This document shows, one piece after another, positions 6,984 through 15,183 of a stretch of 18,353 nt of DNA. Position numbers and translations under genes: made by a program. This DNA is from DUZB01 sp964407525 (GTDB taxonomy: Bacteria > Desulfobacterota > DSM-4660 > Desulfatiglandales > Desulfatiglandaceae). Position 1 is the stretch's first letter. Each line of letters begins with the position of its first letter. The notes beneath the pieces were generated by a model. That model was not told the DNA's origin and made no database searches. It saw only the letters and a list, made by a program, of their open reading frames with translations. The stretch covers positions 1-18,353 of the forward strand of contig CAYOWC010000074.1 in assembly GCA_964407525.1 (NCBI GenBank), in the 5' to 3' direction.

Positions 6984-7062
6984 CGGTTTTGTGTCAATAG
7001 AAAATATTCTTGTCTGGAGAGGATTCTTTGAAATGCGTTTTATTGTATGTTCTTCTTTCATC

Positions 7063-7091
7063 TTGACTATGAAGTTCAATTGAATTAAAAA
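7063..7091 (+). promoter_or_regulatory. Candidate sigma-70 promoter for lysS and the envelope cluster
   Basis: TTGACT (7063-7068) and, after 17 bases, TAAAAA (7086-7091). The -35 is close to consensus, the -10 is weak. It would give a leader of about 95 bases containing the alternative hairpins at 7122-7147. Confidence 0.35.
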
Positions 7092-7121
7092 AAACAAGTT
7101 CATACGGAACAAATAAGAAGT

Positions 7122-7151
7122 ACAAAGAAGCTCCCTCTTTGTGAGGGTTTT
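7122..7151 (+). promoter_or_regulatory. Leader with two overlapping hairpins before lysS (possible attenuator)
   Basis: CCCTC (7133-7137) pairs with GAGGG (7143-7147) and is followed by TTTT, a small terminator-like hairpin. An alternative stem, ACAAAG (7122-7127) with CTTTGT (7137-7142), uses part of the same bases, so the two compete. This resembles an attenuator layout, but the stems are short (5 and 6 bp) and no leader peptide or T-box features were recognised. Confidence 0.3.
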
Positions 7152-7191
7152 ATAAAAAACAGCGGACTATGGGAAGAGTTAAACGCGAATT

Positions 7192-8673
7192 ATGGGAAAA
7201 ACGACCGGTTTATCTGAGGATAGAAAGAGTAAAATCGAGAAAATTGTTGCGGGCGGCGTAAGCCTGTACCCTTCGGGATATCATGTGGACCTGACTGCTG
7301 AAGAGGCAATAAACCGTTTCCAGGAGATGGATAAAGAAACGCTGGAACAGCAAGGCACATCTTTTTCCGTGGCCGGCAGGATCATGTCGAAACGAGATTT
7401 TGGAAAGGCCTCGTTTATTAACATCAAGGACAGGACCGGCCTCATGCAGGTTTATGTGCGGAAAAACAAGGTCAGTGACGAAGAATTTGACCTGTTCAAA
7501 CTGATGGATATTGGAGACTTCATCGGTGTGAAAGGGCCGGTGTTCCGAACCAGGACAGAAGAACTAACTGTTTTAGCGGAAAGCCTTACCCTTCTGACGA
7601 AGTCTATGAGACCTCTTCCGGAAAAATTTCATGGCCTTACGGATGTGGAAACGAGGTATCGACAGAGGTATCTGGACCTCATCATGAATGATGACGTCAG
7701 AGATGTATTTGTCATGAGAAGCCGCATTGTACAGGCCGTTCGAGGGTTCTTTACGGATCGAAAGTTTCTGGAAGTGGAGACGCCAATGATGCAGCCCATT
7801 CCGGGTGGGGCTACTGCAAGGCCTTTTAAGACCTTTCATAATGCGCTTGGGATGGACCTGTATCTGAGGGTTGCGCCCGAACTATACCTGAAGAGGCTGA
7901 TTGTTGGTGGGATGGAAAGGGTGTTCGAGATTAATCGTAATTTCAGAAACGAGGGGATTTCCGTCAAACATAATCCCGAATTCACCATGCTCGAATTTTA
8001 TATGGCATATGCTACCTACGAAGATCTGATGACCCTTACGGAAGATCTTTTTTCCCATGTCCTGGAAACGGTTCTTGGTAAACAAATTATTGAATATCAA
8101 GGCAAAACAGTGGATTTTACGCGCCCCTGGGCAAGAATATCTTTGTTTGAATCCCTGAAAGAATTGGGCGGTGTTGACCAGGTGGTGTTAGAAGACAGAA
8201 ATGAAGCGGAAAAAGTCGCGTCTTCCCTTGGCATCAAATCCCTTGAAAGGGATGGCCATGGTGAAATACTGACAAAACTGTTCGATCATCTCGTGGAGCC
8301 TCACTTGATTAATCCTACATTTATCACCGGATATCCTACCGAGGTTTCCCCTCTTTCCCGGCGAAATGAAGAAAATCCGGATGTGGTTGACCGGTTTGAA
8401 CTTTTTATTGCCGGAAGAGAAATTGCAAATGCTTTTAATGAGCTGAACGATCCGGTTGATCAGCGCCGGCGATTTGAGGGGCAGGTGGCCCTCAGGGATG
8501 CCGGAGACAGGGAAGCCCAGTTTATGGATGAGGATTATGTAACGGCACTGGAGTATGGAATGCCTCCCACCGCGGGCGAAGGAATCGGGATTGACAGGGT
8601 TGTCATGTTGCTGACAGACTCTCCTTCCATAAGAGACGTGATTCTTTTTCCGCATATGAGATCGAAAGAATAG
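7192..8673 (+). CDS. lysS: Lysyl-tRNA synthetase, class II
   Basis: A 493-residue cytoplasmic class II lysyl-tRNA synthetase, normal length. It charges tRNA-Lys with lysine using ATP. An N-terminal OB-fold anticodon-binding domain (about 58-135, VAGRIMSKRDFGKASFINIKD) precedes the catalytic core. Motif 1 is around 190-211 (FLEVETPMMQPIPGGA), motif 2 around 245-272 with the FRNEG arginine R252, and motif 3 at 463-484 (GEGIGIDRVVM, R469). The ATG at 7192 is the only reasonable start, because a TAA lies in frame at 7180-7182; the ribosome binding site is poor (GGAAGAG about 15 bases upstream). It is the first gene of the rightward cluster. The lol permease gene starts seven bases after its stop. 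Its place ahead of lol and lpx genes is the known order in deltaproteobacteria. Confidence 0.96.
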   Translation: MGKTTGLSEDRKSKIEKIVAGGVSLYPSGYHVDLTAEEAINRFQEMDKETLEQQGTSFSVAGRIMSKRDFGKASFINIKDRTGLMQVYVRKNKVSDEEFDLFKLMDIGDFIGVKGPVFRTRTEELTVLAESLTLLTKSMRPLPEKFHGLTDVETRYRQRYLDLIMNDDVRDVFVMRSRIVQAVRGFFTDRKFLEVETPMMQPIPGGATARPFKTFHNALGMDLYLRVAPELYLKRLIVGGMERVFEINRNFRNEGISVKHNPEFTMLEFYMAYATYEDLMTLTEDLFSHVLETVLGKQIIEYQGKTVDFTRPWARISLFESLKELGGVDQVVLEDRNEAEKVASSLGIKSLERDGHGEILTKLFDHLVEPHLINPTFITGYPTEVSPLSRRNEENPDVVDRFELFIAGREIANAFNELNDPVDQRRRFEGQVALRDAGDREAQFMDEDYVTALEYGMPPTAGEGIGIDRVVMLLTDSPSIRDVILFPHMRSKE

Positions 8674-8680
8674 GCCCCCC

Positions 8681-9904
8681 ATGTTTGAGATTTTTCTTGG
8701 CGCCAGATACCTCAAGGCCAAGCGAAAACAGCGCTTCATATCGATCATTACGATTATTTCCATTCTCGGTGTGATGGTGGGTGTAATGGCCCTCGTGGTT
8801 GTTCTGTCTGTTATGAATGGATTCAGGGCTGACCTGATGTCCAAGATTCTGGGTGTCAATTCCCATGTTCTGGTTATGAGTCTCGGGGGGCCCTTTGCCG
8901 GTTACAGGGAGGCGGCGGAAAAGATCAGAGGGGTTGATGGAGTTGTTGCATCGACCCCTTTCATCTATACGCAGGTTATGCTCAACAATGCAGGAAACGT
9001 GTCGGGCGCCGTTCTGCGCGGGATTGATCCAAAAACGGCAGGCAAGGTGATTGATTTTGAAAAAATGATAAAAACCGGAAAATTAAAAAACCTTGAGAAA
9101 GGAAAAGATGAGATTCCGGGCATTATTATCGGCAGCGTGCTTGCGAAACAGATCGGCGCTTATGCCGGGAGCCTGATCAGCGTTATTTCTCCTGAAGGGA
9201 AACTGACGCCATTTGGAAGAAGCCCTAACACGAAGCGTTTTATTGTAAGCGGTATTTTTGATTCCGGTATGTATGAATATGATGTCTCCATGGCGTATAT
9301 TGCTCTTGAAGAAGCCCAGGATTTCTTAGGATTGGGCGATAATGTGACCGGCATTGAGATAAGAGTTCAGGACGTGTATCAATCGGACAAGGTCGGAAGA
9401 GTGGTTCAGAATCTTCTCGGCCATCCTTTCTGGACAAAAGACTGGAAAGTTATGAATAAGAGCCTTTTTTCGGCTCTTAAACTTGAGAAATACACCATGT
9501 CTATCATCCTGGTGATGATCGTTCTTGTGGGCGCCCTGAACATCATCAGTACGCTTGTCATGGTGGTTATGGAAAAAACCAGAGATGTAGCCATTTTAAG
9601 GGCCATGGGAGCAACCTCGAGAAGCATCATGAGCATATTCATGTTTCAGGGACTTCTTGTGGGATTCATCGGCACAGTCACCGGGCTTGGTTCGGGCCTT
9701 GGGCTATGCTATATCCTTGATAAATATAAGTTTATTGATCTTCCATCGGATGTTTATTATCTTTCCAAACTGCCGGTTCTGGTGGAAATGCCCGATATAT
9801 GGCTTGTATCCCTGGCTGCCATAACCATTTCTTTTTTTGCTACACTGTATCCATCATGGTACGCTTCGCGGCTGAACCCATTAGAATCATTCAGGTATGA
9901 ATGA
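8681..9904 (+). CDS. lolC: Lipoprotein-releasing ABC transporter permease LolC/LolE
   Basis: A 407-residue inner-membrane permease of the LolC/E family. With LolD it extracts outer-membrane lipoproteins from the inner membrane and hands them to LolA. Membrane segments are at about 21-46, 271-297, 316-347 and 373-395, with a large periplasmic domain between the first two: the expected type VII ABC (MacB-like) layout. EKTRDVAILRAMGA (298-311) is the conserved cytoplasmic stretch that contacts the ATPase. LTPFGRSPNTKRF (175-187) in the periplasmic domain corresponds in position to the hook region of LolC that recruits LolA. Only one permease gene is present between lysS and lolD, so the complex may be a homodimer or LolF-type. 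Its last four bases overlap the lolD start (ATGA at 9901-9904). The ribosome binding site is weak and translation is probably coupled to lysS. Confidence 0.93.
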   Translation: MFEIFLGARYLKAKRKQRFISIITIISILGVMVGVMALVVVLSVMNGFRADLMSKILGVNSHVLVMSLGGPFAGYREAAEKIRGVDGVVASTPFIYTQVMLNNAGNVSGAVLRGIDPKTAGKVIDFEKMIKTGKLKNLEKGKDEIPGIIIGSVLAKQIGAYAGSLISVISPEGKLTPFGRSPNTKRFIVSGIFDSGMYEYDVSMAYIALEEAQDFLGLGDNVTGIEIRVQDVYQSDKVGRVVQNLLGHPFWTKDWKVMNKSLFSALKLEKYTMSIILVMIVLVGALNIISTLVMVVMEKTRDVAILRAMGATSRSIMSIFMFQGLLVGFIGTVTGLGSGLGLCYILDKYKFIDLPSDVYYLSKLPVLVEMPDIWLVSLAAITISFFATLYPSWYASRLNPLESFRYE

Positions 9905-10581
9905 TGAATGTCTCTCCTATGCTGACCCTCGAAAATGTGTGTAAGTCTTTTGACCATCACGGAAAACCGATTGAAGTGCTGAAAGGGATCAATCTTGTCA
10001 TGGAAAAGGGAGACAGCCTTGCTATCATGGGAGCATCGGGGGTTGGGAAATCAACCTTGCTCAATATTATGGGAAGCCTCGATCCTCCTACCGAGGGCAT
10101 TGTCAGATTTCGTGACAGGAATATGTATGAAATGGAGGGAGATGAGATCTCCAGGCTTAGGAACAGGGAAATGGGGTTTGTCTTTCAGTTCCATCACCTG
10201 TTGACGGAATTGAATGCCGTTGAAAATGTAATGATGCCTGCATTGATAGGACGATATCCCCGAAAAGAAGCTTTCCATATGGCACGAGAGGTCCTGGCAA
10301 AGGTCGGACTTGAGCAAAGAATGACGCACAGGGCCGGGGAGCTCTCTGGCGGAGAACAACAGCGCGTTGCCATTGCACGCGCCCTGATTATGAAGCCTAA
10401 GGTAATTTTAGGAGATGAGCCCACGGGAAACCTTGACTGGTTGACCGGAGAGGAGATAGCAAAGCTCCTCATTAAATTGAACAGGGATGAAGGGGTTGCG
10501 ATGATCATTGCTACCCATAATGACAAGCTTGCACGAAAAATGTCCAGAAAGATGGAGCTGATCAATGGACGAATGGAATGA
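9901..10581 (+). CDS. lolD: Lipoprotein-releasing ABC transporter ATPase LolD
   Basis: A 226-residue ABC ATPase that powers lipoprotein release together with the permease encoded just before it. All nucleotide-binding elements are visible: Walker A GASGVGKST, the Q-loop in FVFQFHHLL, the ABC signature LSGGEQQRVAIARAL, Walker B VILGDEPTGNLD and the switch histidine in ATHN. The FQFHHLLTELNAVENVMMP stretch is characteristic of LolD within the MacB/FtsE-like group. The start overlaps the permease stop in an ATGA; a second ATG follows immediately, so the exact first residue is uncertain by one. Its 3' end overlaps the bamA start by 17 bases. Confidence 0.95.
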   Translation: MMNVSPMLTLENVCKSFDHHGKPIEVLKGINLVMEKGDSLAIMGASGVGKSTLLNIMGSLDPPTEGIVRFRDRNMYEMEGDEISRLRNREMGFVFQFHHLLTELNAVENVMMPALIGRYPRKEAFHMAREVLAKVGLEQRMTHRAGELSGGEQQRVAIARALIMKPKVILGDEPTGNLDWLTGEEIAKLLIKLNRDEGVAMIIATHNDKLARKMSRKMELINGRME

Positions 10582-13276
10582 AAATATGATGATTTTTACA
10601 AAACTGCGGCACTGTCTTTTTACTGGCCCTATCCGAAGGTTAAGGTTTTGGATTTTTGTCCTGATAATTTGTTCTTTTTGCACGGTAGTCCATGCAGAGG
10701 ATGTGAATCGGGGGTCCATGGCGGTCCTGCCGTTTCAGATTCATTCCTTGAAACCGTTGGGTGATCTACACGAAGGCTTGCAGACAATGCTTTCCGCACG
10801 AATGGGTGAAATGGGATTTAGAATGGTCAACCCGAGGATTGTCAACCTGACCCCCCAGGCTTTCTCCAAATCCACTGAAACAAAGAAACTTGCCAGGCTA
10901 GGAATTGATTTGGACGTCAGGTGGATTATAGCCGGCAGTCTGACTCAGATCGGGACCAAAGCGAGCATTGATCTGAAAGTGGTTAATGTTCTTGGGGAGC
11001 AACCTCCTTTCAATGTTTACGTGGTTTCGGACGATATCGACGAAATGTCCGGTACGATGAGGCGTCTGGCTGTTTCTGTTGATGACCGGGTTACAGGGGT
11101 CCCTCAGATTGATTCCATTTATGTCCGGGGAAATACCCGTATTGAAAAGGCTGCAGTTCTGGCGACCATTAACAGTCAACCCGGGGACCGGTTGGATTAT
11201 GGCAAACTCGATAATGACTTACGAAATATTTACAAAATGGGGTTTTTTAACGATGTGAAAATGGAGACGGAGAGTGGGCCTACGGGAATGGTAGTCACTT
11301 TTCGCGTCGTGGAGAAACCGTCTATCGGGAAGATCGTTTTTTCGGGAAATGATGAAATCGATGATGAAGATTTGCAGGAAGAATTAGGGATAAACCTGTA
11401 TTCAATCCTGGATAACAGTGAAATACGCCAGAGCGTTAATCGTATTCGCGAGACTTACAAGGACAAAGGATATTACAATGCGACAGTTGAAGAGACTACC
11501 GAACCGCTTCCAAATAACGAGGTGATGCTTAAATACACGATCGATGAGAAGGATAAGGTGTATATTGAAGAGATCCAGTTTGTGGGGAATACTCATTTCA
11601 CAGGGAAGCAACTCAGAAAAATTATGGAGACCAGTACGAAATGGTTTCTGTCGTGGATTACAAAGGCTGGAGTGCTCGATGAGAAAATGCTGGAATTTGA
11701 TATTCACAAGTTAACCTCCTTTTATCACAACCAAGGGTACATAAAAGCCAAAGTGGGAGAGCCGAAGGTTGCATATGACGAAGCGTTGAAGGGACTGGTT
11801 GTGACTATTGAGGTTGATGAGGGGCCCCAATATAGTGTAGGCAAGGTGGCTGTTGAGGGGGAACTCATAAAGCCGGCGGATGAGCTTTTGCTAAGAACCA
11901 ACATTGGAAAGTCAGATGTCTTCAACCGTGAAATTGTGCGAAACGATATCCTTAGTCTCAAAGATGTTTATGCGGATGAGGGGTTTGCCTACGCGGAAGT
12001 CAGACCCATTGTCAAGGAGGATGGTGAAAAGCATAAGGCCCAGATTACCTACGACATATCCAAGGGCCCGAAGGTCCGTTTTGAGAGAATTACGATCTCC
12101 GGAAATACCCATACGAGGGATAAGGTGATCCGTCGTGAGCTTAAGGTCATTGAGGGAGAGTATTTCAGTGGCAGAAAGCTGAAAAGGAGTACCGCCAATC
12201 TTCAACGCCTCGGTTTCTTTGAAGATGTGCAAGTCAAGACAAAAAAAGGGTCCCGTCCGGATCTGATGAAGCTGGATATTGATGTGAAGGAGAAAGGAAC
12301 CCGTACATTCAGCGTGGGTGCCGGATACAGCGCTGAATATTCAGGGTTTGTCATGTTCCAGGTTGCAGATGAAAACTTTTTTGGGTTTGGACAGAAACTG
12401 CAGGCGACCGCCAGGCTGGGTGGAAAGAATACGGAGTTTGATATTCGGTTCGTGGAACCCTGGCTGTTTGACAAGCCCCTTGCGCTCGGGGTGGATGCCT
12501 ATAAATTCAGCCAGGAGTATGATCAGTACAGCAGGGACAGTCTTGGGATGGCCATGAGTCTGGGATTTCCCCTGATATTCGACTATACGAGAGGTAATGT
12601 CAGATACGGGTATGATGATGCAAACATCAGTGATGTAGCGGCGGGTGCCTCCCAGTCTCTGAAGGATATGACGGGGCGGAACGTCACAAGCAGTATGACG
12701 TTCACGGTAAAGAGGGACAGCAGAGATAAAATGTGGAATACGAGCAGGGGGTCCATAAACGAGGGACTGATTCAGTTTGCGGGGCTTGGAGGAGACGAAA
12801 ACTTTATCAAATACAGGGCGAGAACCGCCTGGTTTTTCCCCATGTTCTGGAACACGGTCTTCATGGTGCAGGGACGTTGGGGATATATTCAGGACAGGGG
12901 CAAATTGTCCGTCTTCCAGAAATTCTTCCTGGGAGGCATCAATACCGTACGCGGATTTGATTATAACACCATTTCGCCTGTCGATCCCGTGACTGGTGAC
13001 TATCTTGGTGGTACTAAGATGATGTGTTATAATGTTGAATATACCTTTCCATTGCTCAAGGAACAGGGAGTTACAGGCCTCGTTTTTATCGATGCAGGTA
13101 ATGTCTTTGCGGAAGATCAAAGCTGGACATTCAGTGGCATAAGGAAAGCGGCGGGTGGTGGAATCAGGTGGTATTCCCCCATTGGCCCGCTTCGCCTGGA
13201 ATATGGATTCAATCTGGATCCCCAGGGAAACGAGTCTAGCGGAAAATTTGAATTTAGTGTCGGGGGACTCATGTAA
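10565..13276 (+). CDS. bamA: Outer-membrane protein assembly factor BamA with an extra N-terminal domain
   Basis: A 903-residue Omp85-family protein that folds beta-barrel proteins into the outer membrane. Order of parts: a signal peptide with a long positive n-region (hydrophobic 28-42, cleavage after VVHA, residue 44); an extra alpha/beta domain at about 49-178; five POTRA repeats at about 181-251, 252-330, 331-420, 421-503 and 504-578; and a 16-strand barrel from about 579 to the end, with the conserved VRGF at 795-798. It is some 90-140 residues longer than the usual BamA, owing to the extra domain (MAVLPF..., DVRWIIAGSL, IDLKVVNVLG), which resembles the TolB-N/FlgO/LpoB type of fold. The last residue is Met, not the usual Phe or Trp. 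GGAG at 10554-10557 supports the ATG at 10565; ATGs at 10586 and 10589 are alternatives. It overlaps lolD by 17 bases. Confidence 0.95.
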   Translation: MDEWNENMMIFTKLRHCLFTGPIRRLRFWIFVLIICSFCTVVHAEDVNRGSMAVLPFQIHSLKPLGDLHEGLQTMLSARMGEMGFRMVNPRIVNLTPQAFSKSTETKKLARLGIDLDVRWIIAGSLTQIGTKASIDLKVVNVLGEQPPFNVYVVSDDIDEMSGTMRRLAVSVDDRVTGVPQIDSIYVRGNTRIEKAAVLATINSQPGDRLDYGKLDNDLRNIYKMGFFNDVKMETESGPTGMVVTFRVVEKPSIGKIVFSGNDEIDDEDLQEELGINLYSILDNSEIRQSVNRIRETYKDKGYYNATVEETTEPLPNNEVMLKYTIDEKDKVYIEEIQFVGNTHFTGKQLRKIMETSTKWFLSWITKAGVLDEKMLEFDIHKLTSFYHNQGYIKAKVGEPKVAYDEALKGLVVTIEVDEGPQYSVGKVAVEGELIKPADELLLRTNIGKSDVFNREIVRNDILSLKDVYADEGFAYAEVRPIVKEDGEKHKAQITYDISKGPKVRFERITISGNTHTRDKVIRRELKVIEGEYFSGRKLKRSTANLQRLGFFEDVQVKTKKGSRPDLMKLDIDVKEKGTRTFSVGAGYSAEYSGFVMFQVADENFFGFGQKLQATARLGGKNTEFDIRFVEPWLFDKPLALGVDAYKFSQEYDQYSRDSLGMAMSLGFPLIFDYTRGNVRYGYDDANISDVAAGASQSLKDMTGRNVTSSMTFTVKRDSRDKMWNTSRGSINEGLIQFAGLGGDENFIKYRARTAWFFPMFWNTVFMVQGRWGYIQDRGKLSVFQKFFLGGINTVRGFDYNTISPVDPVTGDYLGGTKMMCYNVEYTFPLLKEQGVTGLVFIDAGNVFAEDQSWTFSGIRKAAGGGIRWYSPIGPLRLEYGFNLDPQGNESSGKFEFSVGGLM

Positions 13277-13303
13277 CTCGTTACGTGTCGGAGCGTAGCG
13301 GAG

Positions 13304-13322
13304 ATCCCGCGGAACGCGGGAT
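13304..13322. repeat. GC-rich hairpin between bamA and skp
   Basis: ATCCCGCG (13304-13311) and CGCGGGAT (13315-13322) form a perfect 8-bp stem with a three-base loop. No T-run follows. It is flanked by near-copies of a 9-mer, ACTCGTTAC (13276-13284) and ACTCATTAC (13324-13332). It looks like a REP-type element or a message-stabilising hairpin rather than a terminator. Confidence 0.55.
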
Positions 13323-13361
13323 TACTCATTACTTATAAAAAATTATCAGGAGGTTGATACA

Positions 13362-13889
13362 ATGCGGAAAAAGGGGTTGGTTTTAATTGGATGTGCGGTA
13401 ATTTTCTTTTTTTGTGCTCAGGGGGCATGGGCAGATGCTGTTAAGGTGGGTGTTTTAAACATGAAGACGCTCCAGCAGAACTCTCTCGCCTTTCAAAAAG
13501 TCAGAGATGGTCTGAAAAAGAAATTTGATAAGCTGCAGAAAAAATTAGAGGGGGAAAAGGCTCAGATCCAAAAATTGCAGGGGGAGCTTCAGAAGCAGAG
13601 TATGATGCTCAGCCTGGATGCCAGAGAGGATAAACAACGGGAACTGGAACAGAGGACGCGACACTACAATTATGTGTATGGGGAAGTGACTCAGGAGATG
13701 AAAGATGCTGAGATGGATGCCACGAGAAAGGTGGGCATCGAGATCGAAAAGATTGTGGAAAAACTTGCCGAGAAAGGAAAGTATACTATTATTCTTGAGG
13801 CAGAGGCTGTCGGTCTGGTTTATTACGATAATACCATTGATGTTACCGACAGGGTGACGAAAGCCTATGACAAAGCGAAATTGAAGTAG
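13362..13889 (+). CDS. skp: Periplasmic chaperone Skp/OmpH family
   Basis: A 175-residue secreted protein of the OmpH/Skp family. It should hold unfolded outer-membrane proteins in the periplasm on their way to BamA. A clear signal peptide (MRKKG, hydrophobic core, cleavage after AWA at residue 24 or so) is followed by a first strand VGVLNMKTLQQNS. A long, charged, Lys/Glu-rich helical part (about 45-135) would form the coiled-coil arms, and the final strands ILEAEAVGLVYYDNTIDVTDRV close the trimer body. Length and layout are normal. AGGAGG at 13348-13353, eight bases before the ATG, is the strongest ribosome binding site in the cluster, fitting high expression. It sits between bamA and lpxD as in most Gram-negative genomes. 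Confidence 0.9.
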   Translation: MRKKGLVLIGCAVIFFFCAQGAWADAVKVGVLNMKTLQQNSLAFQKVRDGLKKKFDKLQKKLEGEKAQIQKLQGELQKQSMMLSLDAREDKQRELEQRTRHYNYVYGEVTQEMKDAEMDATRKVGIEIEKIVEKLAEKGKYTIILEAEAVGLVYYDNTIDVTDRVTKAYDKAKLK

Positions 13890-13902
13890 GCTTTCACCTA
13901 AA

Positions 13903-14061
13903 AGCTGCAATTAGCACTTAGCCGTTACATAGCTCTATAATATAAGTCGTTTACGGAGAAACAGCTCAGCATCAAAAAGTGAAAGTTGCAATACAGGAAA
14001 AACTGATATAAATCATTTACATCATTAAGCTAACGGCTAATAGCTTAAAAGCTAATTGCTG
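13903..14061. repeat. Interrupted inverted repeat in the skp-lpxD gap
   Basis: GCAATTAGC (13907-13915) pairs with GCTAATTGC (14051-14059), and TTAGCCGTTA (13918-13927) pairs with TAACGGCTAA (14031-14040). The arms enclose about 100 bases with no gene. A weak promoter-like pair (TTGCAA 13986-13991, TATAAA 14007-14012, spacing only 15) lies inside. This 250-base gap is the largest in the envelope cluster; it may hold a small repetitive element. Confidence 0.6.
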
Positions 14062-14072
14062 TTTTTAGGTTT

Positions 14073-14114
14073 CAGGTATGCTGAGATCTGGTTCTCGGTT
14101 CGAGAAACTACCTG
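14073..14114 (+). other. Two-part stem-loop in the lpxD leader
   Basis: An outer stem CAGGTA (14073-14078) with TACCTG (14109-14114) encloses a perfect 6-bp hairpin, TTCTCG (14092-14097) with CGAGAA (14101-14106). It ends 25 bases before the lpxD start codon. It may affect translation of lpxD or mark the edge of the neighbouring repeat. Confidence 0.4.
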
Positions 14115-14139
14115 TATGAAAACCAGGAGAAAGTGAATT

Positions 14140-15183
14140 TTGGGCGAAACTTTACGAAGAATTGCGGATTATGTTGGCGGAGAACTCATTGGAGATGAGG
14201 GAACGGTTGTAGAGGGTCTCAATTCTCTGGAAAGTGCCGGTCCATCGGAAATCACCTTTTGCTCTGGGCGGCGTTACCACGAGGCTCTTCAAAAAACCAG
14301 GGCGCAGGCTATCCTGATTAATGAGAAAAGCGATCTTTATGCCGGTGCACAGATCATTGTTGCCAATGCAGAACTGGCGTATGCACGGGTGGCCTGGCTT
14401 TTCGCTCCTCCTATCTGCCGATATCCGGGGATCAGCAAGGATGCCGCTATTCATGAAACCTGTCGTTTCGGAAAAGATGTCTCTGTTTATCCAACGGTCT
14501 ATGTGGGGGAGGGCGCAGTTATCGGTGAGGAAACCGTTTTGTTTCCCGGAGTCTGTGTTGGTGAAAATGTGACTGTGGGAAAACGGTGCCTGATCTATCC
14601 AAATGTGTCCATCCTGCGCGGATGCATCATTGGTGATGACGTAATTATTCATCCCGGGACGGTTATCGGGAGCGATGGATTCGGCTTTGTCAGAGACGGC
14701 GCGACATCTGTAAAGATTCCACAAACAGGGATCGTTCAAATAGATGACCAGGTAGAAATTGGTGCAAACAATTGCATTGATCGGGCCACTTTTGGAAAAA
14801 CCTGGATAAAAAAAGGCGTCAAGACGGATAACCTGGTCCAGATTGCTCACAACGTGGTGGTCGGAGAGAATAGCATTATTGTCTCCCAGGCCGGTATCTC
14901 GGGTAGTTGTACTCTCGGAAAGGGTGTCCTCATCGGTGGTCAGGTGGGGGTAAGCGACCATGTGAATATCGGTGACGGGGTGATGGTCGGATCCCAATCA
15001 GGTATTCCGAAGTCGATTCCGGCAGGACAGGTGGTTTCCGGATCACCGGTACTTCCCCACAGAGTGTGGTTGAAGGCCGTAAGTCTTACAGGAAGGCTCC
15101 CTGAGTTGAATGATCGTCTGAGAAGCCTCGAGAAAAAAATAAAAATCTTGGAAAAATCCCTGGATAAGGAGCAATCTTCCTGA
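14140..15183 (+). CDS. lpxD: UDP-3-O-acylglucosamine N-acyltransferase LpxD
   Basis: A 347-residue cytoplasmic acyltransferase for the third step of lipid A synthesis. It transfers a 3-hydroxyacyl chain from acyl-carrier protein to the 2-amino group of UDP-3-O-acyl-glucosamine. The N-terminal uridine-binding domain (about 1-100) begins with the typical TLRRIADYVGGELIGD. A left-handed beta-helix of hexapeptide repeats follows (about 100-300) with the catalytic histidine H237 in QIAHNV and the GSDGFGF motif at 177-183, then a C-terminal helix (316-345). The start is a TTG with AGGAG at 14125-14129; an in-frame ATG is not available upstream. Its stop overlaps the fabZ ATG by one base (TGATG). 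Confidence 0.95.
   Translation: MGETLRRIADYVGGELIGDEGTVVEGLNSLESAGPSEITFCSGRRYHEALQKTRAQAILINEKSDLYAGAQIIVANAELAYARVAWLFAPPICRYPGISKDAAIHETCRFGKDVSVYPTVYVGEGAVIGEETVLFPGVCVGENVTVGKRCLIYPNVSILRGCIIGDDVIIHPGTVIGSDGFGFVRDGATSVKIPQTGIVQIDDQVEIGANNCIDRATFGKTWIKKGVKTDNLVQIAHNVVVGENSIIVSQAGISGSCTLGKGVLIGGQVGVSDHVNIGDGVMVGSQSGIPKSIPAGQVVSGSPVLPHRVWLKAVSLTGRLPELNDRLRSLEKKIKILEKSLDKEQSS

Noticed and set aside
6876..7112. Small leftward open frame in the divergent promoter region
   Set aside because: It overlaps the dehydrogenase start and the candidate promoter, and no ribosome binding site or family was seen.
12341..13120. Long leftward open frame opposite the bamA barrel region
   Set aside because: Antisense shadow of a clear barrel-coding sequence, no recognisable protein and no ribosome binding site seen.
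14152..14997. Leftward open frame opposite lpxD
   Set aside because: Shadow of the hexapeptide-repeat coding sequence; the translation is low in recognisable structure.
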